A DNA stretch of 39,922 bases from an uncultured Oscillospiraceae bacterium (GTDB lineage: Bacteria; Bacillota; Clostridia; Oscillospirales; Ruminococcaceae), in NCBI GenBank assembly GCA_900543705.1, contig UQSL01000009.1, positions 1-39,922 of the forward strand. Reading direction: 5' to 3'. Of the stretch, positions 31,762-38,810 are shown in pieces. The notes below the pieces were generated by a model, which made no database searches, was not told where the DNA came from, and worked only from the letters and a program-made list of their open reading frames with translations. The number at the start of each line of letters is the position of its first letter. The first letter of the stretch is position 1. Both the position numbers and the translations under genes were made by a program.

Positions 31762-32295
31762 TTAAATATGAATCATAACTGCACTAAGGAAAAAGCAGGC
31801 ATAGCGCAGAAAGTGGGTCATTGCATGGCGGCGGGAGAGATCCTCGAATACCTCTGACATGGCGCAGAATTTGTCCACCAACGTTAAAACATAACTTTCC
31901 TTATATTTTGGGAAACTGAGCGTCACCGGCCACATATGCTTGAGGATGATGTCGGTTTCCCTGTCGTTTAGTTCGGTAATTTTGCAGGCGTTCTCATAAG
32001 CAGTACGGGGATGAGTCAGAGCATGCAAGACTTTTCTCCCGTTTTCCCGTTTCCGCCAGTCGTAGAGAAACAGGTCATGCAGCATGGCGGCCCTGGCACA
32101 GGATACATAATCCCATCCGTGCTTGCGGCAGATAAGGTAGCAGTAATAAGAAGCAACTATGCAGTGATCAAAACAGGTGGTTCTATAGTGCTGCCGGAAC
32201 TGCTTCATCTGCAATACTGTTTCATGTTGCACCAAATCCCTGACGATTTCCATAAAATCAGGGTTAGAATAGATTTCTTTAAGAATTTCATCCAT
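31762..32295 (-). CDS. HD-domain phosphohydrolase-like protein
   Basis: 177 residues. The HD metal-binding set is visible: FDHCIVASYYCYLIC (first histidine), AAMLHDLFLYDW (the HD pair, about residue 72), and HALTHPRTAYENA with the downstream TLVDKFCAM aspartate. This is the small HD group of the form found in many clostridia, probably hydrolysing a phosphate ester or nucleotide; the substrate is unknown. The C-terminus is hydrophobic (HFLRYACFFLSAVMIHI), perhaps a membrane contact. AGAAGGAGAA precedes the ATG. Confidence 0.85.
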   Translation of the reverse strand: MDEILKEIYSNPDFMEIVRDLVQHETVLQMKQFRQHYRTTCFDHCIVASYYCYLICRKHGWDYVSCARAAMLHDLFLYDWRKRENGRKVLHALTHPRTAYENACKITELNDRETDIILKHMWPVTLSFPKYKESYVLTLVDKFCAMSEVFEDLSRRHAMTHFLRYACFFLSAVMIHI

Positions 32296-32317
32296 ACAAT
32301 TGTTCTCCTTCTGATAT

Positions 32318-32337
32318 CCCGATTATAACACATCGGG
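32318..32337. promoter_or_regulatory. Inverted repeat spanning the HD-gene -10 box
   Basis: CCCGAT, eight bases, ATCGGG. The spacer includes the minus-strand -10 TATAAT, so a bound protein would block the promoter. Confidence 0.4.
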
Positions 32338-32349
32338 TGTGCAGGTCAA
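32322..32349 (-). promoter_or_regulatory. Promoter of the HD gene
   Basis: Minus strand -35 TTGACC (32344-32349), 16 bases, -10 TATAAT (32322-32327). Confidence 0.55.
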
Positions 32350-32605
32350 TCTATTTCTGCTTTTCCGGCTGTTTTCTTTTGTCCATAGATTCCTAATTAG
32401 AAAACGCGATTAATTATTCCTGTTCAAATGCTTTTGCCTGAGCATCGGCTTTTTTGATGTTGGATATACTATATATACTGAAAAGACAGGCGGATAGAGG
32501 AAATAGAAGGGGATACCCACCTTTTTTCATAAAGAATCAGGCGCAATTTCCATAGAATATCTCTCATCTTTATCCCGTTACAACACTGCCGGAACAAAAC
32601 GTTGG
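32350..32605. other. AT-rich interval, no gene recognised
   Basis: It holds a TATACTATATATACT stretch at about 32464-32478 and a weak GGGATACCC stem near 32511, but no open frame with a ribosome site. It is the upstream part of the 560-bp gap before the first Gfo/Idh gene. Confidence 0.3.
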
Positions 32606-32619
32606 TGGAAGCGCTTTTG
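32606..32619. promoter_or_regulatory. cre-like / LacI-family operator candidate
   Basis: TGGAAGCGCTTTTG matches the idealised LacI-family/CcpA site TGAAAGCGCTTTCA at 11 of 14 positions, including the central AAGCGCTT palindrome. It overlaps a TTGACA at 32617-32622. The presence of CcpA-type control is inference. Confidence 0.45.
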
Positions 32620-32700
32620 ACATAATGGATAAAAGAGCTTTCTATTTTTCTCGGGAATTGACAATTGTGTTTTGACAGCTTTGAGAGTAAAATAATAGTG
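32617..32700 (+). promoter_or_regulatory. Promoter region of the first Gfo/Idh gene with three TTGACA boxes
   Basis: TTGACA occurs at 32617-32622, 32658-32663 and 32672-32677. None is followed at 17 bases by a perfect -10 (best options TTCTAT at about 32640 and TAATAG at 32693, spacer 15), so I cannot pick the true start. Confidence 0.4.
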
Positions 32701-32701
32701 T

Positions 32702-32787
32702 ATAAAACGCAGATGACTGATAGGTATGGGTTCCGGTCTTTTTTGTTAAGAAAGAACGGAATTTTTGTATCAGTTTTAGCGTTTTAT
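32702..32787 (+). ncRNA. Candidate structured leader RNA: nested 86-nt hairpin with terminator-like core
   Basis: Three nested arm pairs enclose one another: ATAAAACGC (32702-32710) with GCGTTTTAT (32779-32787); ACTGATA (32716-32722) with TATCAGT (32768-32774); TTCCGGTCTTT (32731-32741) with AAAGAACGGAA (32751-32761, one mismatch) followed by T5 (32762-32766). The inner stem plus T-run alone would be an intrinsic terminator; the outer arms could compete with or stabilise it. It lies between the promoter region and the gene at 32860, and matches no RNA family I know. It might instead be a miniature mobile element. Confidence 0.5.
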
Positions 32788-32859
32788 GCCATCTATGATT
32801 TCCGTTTTCTGTGGGAAGCGGAGGCTACAGAATAATTAAACCATTAGGAGGTTATGGAA

Positions 32860-33918
32860 ATGGGCAAGATAAAAGTAGGTATCATTGGCTGTGGTAACAT
32901 CTCGAACCACCATATGATTGGCTACAACAACATTCCGGACGAGGTCGAGGTTGCAGCTTGCTGCGATATCAACCTGGAAAGAGCAAAAGCTTATGCTGAG
33001 AAATACGGCATCAAAGAGTATTACGGCAGCTATGACGAAATGCTCGAAAAAGCAGACATCGACGCTGTCAGCGTAACGGTCTGGAACAACATTCATAAGG
33101 GTGCTACCATAGCCGCTCTTAAGGCCGGCAAACATGTCCTCTGCGAGAAGCCGATGGCTCTCAACGAAGAGGAAGCAAAAGAGATGCTCGCAGTTGCGAA
33201 AGAGCATCCCAATCAGATCCTCATGCTCGGCTTCGTCAGAAGATTTGGCAAAAACGCTCAGGTCATGAAAGATCTTATCAACGCTGGCAAATTCGGCGAC
33301 ATCTATCATGTCGACACCAAATATGTCAGAAGAGTCGGCAACCCGGGCGGTTGGTTTGCAGATTCCAAGAGATCCGGCGGCGGCCCGCTTATCGACCTCT
33401 CTGTACATATGATTGACCTCGGCTGGAACCTGATGGGCAAACCGAACCCGTCTGCAATCTATGGCGTGACCTTCAATAAGATTGGCGCCAGAAACAATAT
33501 CAAAGAGTTCCCGAGATATCGTCCGGAAGATTATTCCGATTTCAACGATGTTGAGGACCATTGTATTGCAACCCTGAAATTCGACAACGGCGCTGTCATG
33601 ACGGTTGAGGTTTCCTATTCTCAGCACATCAAAGGCGATGTCGTTTCCCTCGATGTCAAGGGTACCAAAGCCGGCGCAAGAGTTATGCCGGATATGGAAA
33701 TCTACTCTGAAGAGTGCGATTATCTGACCGATACCAAGATTGTCTACCATGAGGACGACATCATGGTCGGCGGCTTCCAGAGAGAAATCAAACACTTCAT
33801 CGACTGCATCAACGGCAACGCAACCCTCATCAATACCCCGGAAGACGGCGTAGCGATGATGAAGATGCTCTGCGGCATCTACGAGTCTGCTAAGACCGGC
33901 CATGAGGTCATTCTTTAA
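32860..33918 (+). CDS. Gfo/Idh/MocA-family NAD(P)-dependent oxidoreductase (first)
   Basis: 352 residues. The N-terminal Rossmann fold shows VGIIGCGNISNHH (dinucleotide loop), CCDINLERAKAYAEKYG, and the family hallmark GKHVLCEKPMALN (about residues 90-102, with the EKP lysine). The C-terminal alpha/beta domain has GGWFADSKRSGGGPLIDLSVHMIDL, shown here by its key GGGPLIDLSVHMID with the catalytic-type D..H pair. The family oxidises or reduces sugars, inositols and related compounds; the substrate is not deducible. AGGAGG is 8 bases from ATG 32860 but only 2 from ATG 32854. Strongly biased codon choice suggests high expression. It has its own leader and terminator. Confidence 0.9.
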   Translation: MGKIKVGIIGCGNISNHHMIGYNNIPDEVEVAACCDINLERAKAYAEKYGIKEYYGSYDEMLEKADIDAVSVTVWNNIHKGATIAALKAGKHVLCEKPMALNEEEAKEMLAVAKEHPNQILMLGFVRRFGKNAQVMKDLINAGKFGDIYHVDTKYVRRVGNPGGWFADSKRSGGGPLIDLSVHMIDLGWNLMGKPNPSAIYGVTFNKIGARNNIKEFPRYRPEDYSDFNDVEDHCIATLKFDNGAVMTVEVSYSQHIKGDVVSLDVKGTKAGARVMPDMEIYSEECDYLTDTKIVYHEDDIMVGGFQREIKHFIDCINGNATLINTPEDGVAMMKMLCGIYESAKTGHEVIL

Positions 33919-33947
33919 TCCACAGCTTTTGAAACCTAGTGATTCAC

Positions 33948-33980
33948 AAAGCACTCGGGAGTTTCCCGGGTGCTTTTTTT
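33948..33980 (+). terminator. Terminator of the first Gfo/Idh gene
   Basis: AAAGCACTCGGGA pairs with TCCCGGGTGCTTT across three bases (one wobble) and runs into T7. Confidence 0.9.
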
Positions 33981-34125
33981 ATCACTAAATCTGGGAATCC
34001 TGGAATATGAGAGAGCTATATTTTGCGAGCCTGCTCGTAATGTACGTGATCCTCACGCGAAATGGCGAATTGAGTCAGAACACTTTGTGCAACTAAACAA
34101 ATTTTTTTAAAATAACAAAAGAGTG
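33981..34125. other. Intergenic interval, no gene recognised
   Basis: Sequence between the terminator and the next promoter. A small GCGAG/CTCGT stem lies near 34026. No open frame has a ribosome site. Confidence 0.3.
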
Positions 34126-34154
34126 TTTACGGAGCGGGTAGAAGTAGGTATAAT
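34126..34154 (+). promoter_or_regulatory. Promoter of the second Gfo/Idh gene
   Basis: -35 TTTACG (34126-34131), exactly 17 bases, -10 TATAAT (34149-34154). The start of transcription would be near 34161, giving a leader of about 120 nt. Confidence 0.6.
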
Positions 34155-34170
34155 TATAAAGGTGTATAAA

Positions 34171-34205
34171 GGATTTTATTGGGGGCGATAAAATCCGGCT
34201 TTTTT
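34171..34205 (+). promoter_or_regulatory. Terminator-like hairpin in the leader of the second Gfo/Idh gene (candidate attenuator)
   Basis: GGATTTTAT pairs perfectly with ATAAAATCC across eight bases; GGC and a run of six T follow. It begins some 10 bases after the predicted transcription start and 75 bp before the gene, so it cannot be ending an upstream gene. A smaller GCCGT/ACGGC stem follows at 34217-34229. Confidence 0.5.
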
Positions 34206-34279
34206 ATGCGGAGGCAATGCACCTGCCGTCGAACGGCGGAAACACGGACTGTCAATTTTAAAATTCGGGTGATTATGGA

Positions 34280-35308
34280 ATGAAAAAAACATATGGAGTT
34301 GTGCTGGTCGGCTGCGGTCATATTGGTGGCGAACACATTGCGGACATCTACTACCGGGATAGTATCCGTATCTGCGGAGTGGTGGACAAAAACCTCGACC
34401 TCGCTCGTCAGTTTGCAAGAAAATATCAGGCGGATAGCTATTCTGATGATTATAAGGAATACCTGTGCAATCCTGATGTTGATATTTTTATCATTGCAAC
34501 CTACACCAATACCCATCTCCCAATCCTGAAAGACTGCATAAAGCATGGAATCCATGTGCTGTGTGAAAAGCCCATGGCGGCGACACTCGATGAAACGCGT
34601 GAGTTTCGTGATCTGGTGCTTTCGGCACCGATTAAAGTCCGTATCGGCCATATTTTGAGGTTCAACCGCTCTTATCTGAAAGTGAAGGAGTTGATTGATG
34701 CAGGTGCAATCGGAAAGCCGATCGTCATGCGTATGGCGCAGAATCATCACTGCATGAACTGGCCCCGTTACAAACGCCTGATTGATGATTGCCCGCCGGT
34801 TATTGACTGTGGTGTCCACTATTTTGATGTGATGCAGTGGATGACGGGTTCCCAAATTCGCAGGGTTTCCGGTATGAAGTCCCGCATCGAAGACGATTTG
34901 GCTCCTGGTGCCTACAATTACAGTATCGTGAATTTGCAGCTTGAGGATGGTTCCTGCGGGTACTATGAATCCGGATGGAGCAAATCCATGGCAGCGTCTA
35001 ACACCAAGGAGTTTATCGGCCCGCGTGGAAGAATCCGCCTGGTCTACCAGAATCTCCGACCCAATCACCAGGAGGAGGGCGATGAGATTGAACTGTATAA
35101 CTCCGAGACCGGGGAATATCGGATGATTAACCTCCAGTCCAAATACAAGCCGATGTGGGAACAGCTCAGTGCCCTGATTGCGGCAATCGAGGAGGATATT
35201 CCAAACGAACAGCATATTCGGGAGGCTTACAGTGCGGCCCGCGTGGCATTCTGCTGCGATGAAGCACTGCGCGCCAATGAATTTGTCGATGTTGACCCTG
35301 AGCTTTAA
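34280..35308 (+). CDS. Gfo/Idh/MocA-family NAD(P)-dependent oxidoreductase (second)
   Basis: 342 residues. It has the same two-domain plan as its neighbour: VVLVGCGHIGGEHIAD (dinucleotide loop), VVDKNLDLARQFARKY, and GIHVLCEKPMAATLDE (EKP hallmark), then CPPVIDCGVHYFDVMQWMTG with the D..H catalytic-type pair. It is clearly a distant homologue, not a recent duplicate, and its codon use is less biased. It has its own promoter and leader hairpin; GGGTGATT precedes the ATG. A shared pathway with the first enzyme is plausible from adjacency, but no kinase, isomerase or transporter for a sugar lies between them. Confidence 0.9.
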   Translation: MKKTYGVVLVGCGHIGGEHIADIYYRDSIRICGVVDKNLDLARQFARKYQADSYSDDYKEYLCNPDVDIFIIATYTNTHLPILKDCIKHGIHVLCEKPMAATLDETREFRDLVLSAPIKVRIGHILRFNRSYLKVKELIDAGAIGKPIVMRMAQNHHCMNWPRYKRLIDDCPPVIDCGVHYFDVMQWMTGSQIRRVSGMKSRIEDDLAPGAYNYSIVNLQLEDGSCGYYESGWSKSMAASNTKEFIGPRGRIRLVYQNLRPNHQEEGDEIELYNSETGEYRMINLQSKYKPMWEQLSALIAAIEEDIPNEQHIREAYSAARVAFCCDEALRANEFVDVDPEL

Positions 35309-35317
35309 TTAGAACTG

Positions 35318-35351
35318 CAAGCACCCTGTGAATATTCTCAGGGTGCTTTTG
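35318..35351 (+). terminator. Terminator of the second Gfo/Idh gene
   Basis: AAGCACCCTG pairs with CAGGGTGCTT across ten bases, followed by T4. Confidence 0.8.
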
Positions 35352-35385
35352 TGTATTTGGGGTTAGTGGTAATTTATATTTATCC

Positions 35386-35422
35386 AAAAGCCTGCCCTCT
35401 TTACTTGAGAGGGCAGGCTTTT
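35386..35422. terminator. Second, bidirectional terminator
   Basis: AAAAGCCTGCCCTCT pairs perfectly with AGAGGGCAGGCTTTT across seven bases. It also suits the AI-2E transporter transcript from the minus strand. Confidence 0.85.
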
Positions 35423-35633
35423 CTCTTGTAAAAGATGTGAGGCTCGACTAAGATTTGATCCCACTTGATTTTCTCCCGTTGATCAGTCCCATCCGGAATG
35501 AACCGAAAAACAGCAAAACGGCAGGGAACCTACGTCTCATTGGAAAAGTGTGGATGGTTTAAGCAACCGTACCGGCTTGTATGGGACGGATTTGGATGAT
35601 CCCATCCTCAAGCCAGGAGAGCGTAGGACTCCT
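35423..35633. other. Interval downstream of the AI-2E gene, no gene recognised
   Basis: Moderate-GC sequence with several open frames on both strands (a 99-codon plus frame begins at 35550) but no ribosome site or familiar motif. It looks like decayed coding DNA or an untranslated tail. Confidence 0.3.
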
Positions 35634-35807
35634 TCAGTGACAGGAATTGTCTGTTCCATTTCCGCTTTTAAAATGCCGGTCCTGCGTGGTATGAGGAGCC
35701 ACCGTAGAGATGGATTTCGTACTCTTCAAAGATATGGTAATCAACAGAGGTCTTTCCTTACTTACATGGATGGCGTCCCTCGGTCCATAAATTTTTGGCG
35801 CATTCAT
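35634..35807 (-). CDS. Possible 57-residue protein coupled to the AI-2E transporter gene
   Basis: The ATG (35805-35807) overlaps the transporter's TGA by four bases, and GGGAGGAGGT sits about 6 bases upstream, an excellent ribosome site. The product begins MNAPKIYGPRDAIHV and is basic, serine/threonine-rich and without hydrophobic segments. Homologues are unknown to me. The site could be chance because it falls in the codons for REEV of the upstream gene. Confidence 0.3.
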   Translation of the reverse strand: MNAPKIYGPRDAIHVSKERPLLITISLKSTKSISTVAPHTTQDRHFKSGNGTDNSCH

Positions 35808-37018
35808 CGGGAGACCTCCTCCCGTTTGTCATGCTCCTCTTTTGTCTGAGGCATGGGAACAAAATCCGTTGCGGGGCCGACGGTATGGACGACAAGACCT
35901 TTCTTTGTCAGGCGCTTGCGGGTGGAAAGGGCAAGCAGGGAATAGAGGACGGCAAAGACCGGGATACCGATGAGCATGCCGGGCAATCCGAAAAAGCTTC
36001 CCGCGACGACCAGGGCGAACATGACCCACAATCCTCCAAGTCCAATGGAGCCGCCGACCACTCTCGGGTAGATCACGCTGCCCTCAAACTGCTGCAGGCA
36101 TACAATGAAGATGAGAAACCAGATTGCTCCGATGGGTTTCACCATCACGATAATAAAGGCTCCCGCAAACGCGCCGATATAAGCGCCGAAAATCGGAATC
36201 AATGCAGTGACCGCCACTATGACGCTGATGAGTAGGGCATAGGGCATCTGGAAAATCGTCATGCCGATAAAACAAAGGGTGCCAATGATACAGGCTTCGA
36301 TAAGCTGGCCGGAGATAAAATCGCCGAGGGATTTATTCAGCTTGCTGCCGACATAGACGGCCTTGTCACAAGCTTTCCGCGGCAAAAAGGCATACATCAC
36401 GCGCTTGATATTGGTAATCAGGCTCTCTTTACTTACGAGCAGATAGATGGCAATCATGATTCCCATGAACATGTTAAAGATGCTGGTTGTAATGCTGACA
36501 GTGATGTTGAGCAGGTGTGGGATAGTATTAGCAAGGAAAGTACCAACTTTTTGAATAATATCCCCCCAGTTGATGGCGAACTGGTCGAATAGGCTGCTGT
36601 TTAGTCCCCATTCGGTTACCTTCATGTTGATAAACGCTTCCAGCGAATTTAAATAGAACGGCATACTACTGACGAGCATTTTTGCACTCTTGGACAGCTG
36701 TGGAATGACGAACAGGATGATCGCTGTCAGCACTAGGATAACAAATAAAAAGGAGAAGGTGATGGAAAGAGGTCTTTTGAGTTTGCCAAGGCTTTTTTTG
36801 GTTTTGCGTTCCAAAAAGGCGAAGGGCCTGTTTTCCAAAAAGCGCATGAAAAGGTTAAGTACAAATGCCAGGCAGATTCCAAAGAGAAAGGGGTTTAAAA
36901 TCCCCAGTATTCTGGAAAGCAAGCCGAATACGGACTTGTAGTTTGAGAGCAGAAAATATAAAACCAAAGCATATGTGGCAACAATCAGACAGTTTCTGAC
37001 CGCTTTTTTATTTTCCAT
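35804..37018 (-). CDS. AI-2E family (PerM/YtvI-type) transporter
   Basis: 404 residues with about eight membrane helices: two near the N-terminus, a long periplasmic-type amphipathic stretch (about 115-170), then a helical C-terminal block. The signature GSVIYPRVVGGSIGLGGLWVM followed by GLPGMLIGIPVFAVLYSL defines the family; its key core is YPRVVGGSIGL. Family members have been linked to AI-2 export, to sodium-proton exchange and, for YtvI, to sporulation-associated roles; the substrate here is undetermined. AGGAGGAA precedes the ATG. It is divergent from the ABC operon. Confidence 0.92.
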   Translation of the reverse strand: MENKKAVRNCLIVATYALVLYFLLSNYKSVFGLLSRILGILNPFLFGICLAFVLNLFMRFLENRPFAFLERKTKKSLGKLKRPLSITFSFLFVILVLTAIILFVIPQLSKSAKMLVSSMPFYLNSLEAFINMKVTEWGLNSSLFDQFAINWGDIIQKVGTFLANTIPHLLNITVSITTSIFNMFMGIMIAIYLLVSKESLITNIKRVMYAFLPRKACDKAVYVGSKLNKSLGDFISGQLIEACIIGTLCFIGMTIFQMPYALLISVIVAVTALIPIFGAYIGAFAGAFIIVMVKPIGAIWFLIFIVCLQQFEGSVIYPRVVGGSIGLGGLWVMFALVVAGSFFGLPGMLIGIPVFAVLYSLLALSTRKRLTKKGLVVHTVGPATDFVPMPQTKEEHDKREEVSR

Positions 37019-37127
37019 GAAAAATTCCTCCTGGACCCTGTCATGAATACTAGCTTATCAGAAATAGGATGGAAAATCTATGCTTTTTGCCTCTTTTGGG
37101 CGCTTTTTTGTAAATAAAGTGTTCCCC

Positions 37128-37157
37128 TTCACCACCATGTATCCCATGGAATATAAT
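37128..37157 (+). promoter_or_regulatory. Possible promoter of the ABC importer operon
   Basis: -35 TTCACC (37128-37133), 18 bases, -10 TATAAT (37152-37157). The spacer holds CCATG, five bases, CATGG (37135-37149), a possible operator. Confidence 0.45.
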
Positions 37158-37213
37158 GCAGTAGCCGTAAAACAAAGGAATTGTAAATCCATAACAGGAG
37201 AGGTGAGGAAGAG

Positions 37214-37978
37214 TTGGAAAGTTTGAAAATCGACCATATCATCAAAAAGTACCAGGCAGAAAACGGAGAGGTCACTGCGCTTGACGATATCGAATTCACG
37301 GTAGAACAAGGGGAATTTGTTACCCTGGTTGGACCCAGCGGCTGCGGTAAGTCCACCCTGATGTCCATTATCGCGGGATTGGAACGTCCAACCCACGGCA
37401 ATGTGTATGTCAATGGTACCAGGGTATCCGGAATTTCCCCGCAAATCGGCTACATGCTGCAAAAGGATAATCTGTTGGAGTGGCGTACTATTTTGCACAA
37501 TGTACTGCTTGGCCTGGAAATCCAAAACCGTAAAACAAAAGAAAATGTGGAATATGCCGAGGAACTACTGAAAACCTATGGACTCTATGAATTTAAGGAT
37601 AAATATCCCTCCCAGCTGTCCGGTGGCATGCGTCAGCGTGCAGCTCTGATTCGTACTTTGGCGGTAAAGCCGGATATCCTGTTGCTCGACGAGGCGTTTT
37701 CCGCACTCGACTACCAGACGCGCCTTGCGGTGACGGACGATGTCTATCGAATCCTCAAGCAGGAGGGCAAGACCACGCTGATGGTCACCCACGACATCCC
37801 GGAATCCATCAGTATGTCCGACCGTATTGTCGTGATGAGTGGCAGGCCGGCCAAAGTCAAGGATATCCACACGATTACCTTTGATTTACCGCAGCGTGCC
37901 CCGCTGCTTTGCCGGGAACAGCCGGAATTTAGTAAATACTTTAATTTAATCTGGAAAGAGCTTGATGTCCATGTCTGA
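37214..37978 (+). CDS. NitT/TauT-type ABC importer, ATP-binding protein
   Basis: 254 residues. Complete nucleotide-binding domain: Walker A GPSGCGKSTLM (about residues 40-50), Q-loop in IGYMLQKDNLLEW, signature LSGGMRQRAALIRTLA, Walker B ILLLDEAFSALD, and the switch histidine in MVTHDIPESI. The subgroup is that of SsuB/TauB/ThiZ proteins, powering uptake of small anionic or vitamin-precursor molecules. It begins at TTG 37214, with AGGTGAGGAA upstream. It overlaps the permease gene by 14 bp. Confidence 0.93.
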   Translation: MESLKIDHIIKKYQAENGEVTALDDIEFTVEQGEFVTLVGPSGCGKSTLMSIIAGLERPTHGNVYVNGTRVSGISPQIGYMLQKDNLLEWRTILHNVLLGLEIQNRKTKENVEYAEELLKTYGLYEFKDKYPSQLSGGMRQRAALIRTLAVKPDILLLDEAFSALDYQTRLAVTDDVYRILKQEGKTTLMVTHDIPESISMSDRIVVMSGRPAKVKDIHTITFDLPQRAPLLCREQPEFSKYFNLIWKELDVHV

Positions 37979-38783
37979 AACCAACATTTCAAAGGAACGT
38001 CAAACTTATCTTCGTAACAAAAAAAGACGCAGGCGCTCGATTCTGATTGTTCAGATATCGATCGTTGTTATATTTCTTGCACTCTGGGAAATTCTCGCCC
38101 GTGCCGGGGTCATCGACAGCTTTATCTTAAGCCAACCGTCCAGAATCCTGAACACCTACATCAACTTGTTCCAGGACGATTTGTGGATGCACATCGGAGT
38201 GACCTGCTACGAGACGCTGATTGGCTTTTTGCTAGGTACTGTGCTCGGAACTCTCGTTGCCATTGCACTGTGGTGGTCGAGCTATCTTTCCAAGGTGATG
38301 GAGCCGTTTCTGGTGGTGCTCAACAGCCTGCCGAAAATCGCACTAGGCCCGGTTATCATCATCTGGGTGGGCGCCGGAACACAGGCCATCATTGTCATGG
38401 CGCTGGCGATTTCGCTGATTGTAACGATTATGGATGTGTTGCATGGCTTTTTAAATACCGATGTGGAGATGATTAAAATGGCGCGCACGTTCGGCGCCAC
38501 CAAGCGGCAGATTTTTACGAAAATTGTGATGCCTTCGAACGTACACACCCTGTTTAATTCTCTTAAAGTCAACATTGGCCTTTCTATGGTGGGTGTGATT
38601 GCAGGAGAGTTCCTCGTTTCTAAAGCGGGGCTCGGATACCTCATTGTATACGGTGGTCAGGTATTCAAACTCGACCTGGTGATGGCGAGCGTAATTATAT
38701 TGGCGGTCGTGGCCGCCCTGATGTACGAAGCTGTCGTGCTGCTTGAACGCTTCGTGACCAAGCGCCTGAGCCACAAACCATGA
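37965..38783 (+). CDS. NitT/TauT-type ABC importer, permease
   Basis: 272 residues with about six membrane helices after a strongly basic N-terminus (RNKKRRRRSILIVQ). The cytoplasmic EAA loop that contacts the ATPase appears as MARTFGATKRQIFTKIVMPS (about residues 175-194), as usual for the BPD-transport domain. ATG 37965 is best placed relative to GGAAAG; ATG 37971 is an alternative. The start overlaps the ATPase gene end, implying coupled translation. Confidence 0.92.
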   Translation: MSMSETNISKERQTYLRNKKRRRRSILIVQISIVVIFLALWEILARAGVIDSFILSQPSRILNTYINLFQDDLWMHIGVTCYETLIGFLLGTVLGTLVAIALWWSSYLSKVMEPFLVVLNSLPKIALGPVIIIWVGAGTQAIIVMALAISLIVTIMDVLHGFLNTDVEMIKMARTFGATKRQIFTKIVMPSNVHTLFNSLKVNIGLSMVGVIAGEFLVSKAGLGYLIVYGGQVFKLDLVMASVIILAVVAALMYEAVVLLERFVTKRLSHKP

Positions 38784-38810
38784 TTTTTGTTGAGAAAGGG
38801 AGTATGTAAT

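Noticed and set aside
35550..35849. 99-codon plus-strand frame downstream of the second Gfo/Idh gene
   Set aside because: No ribosome site, composition unlike a protein, and it overlaps the end of the AI-2E gene on the other strand.
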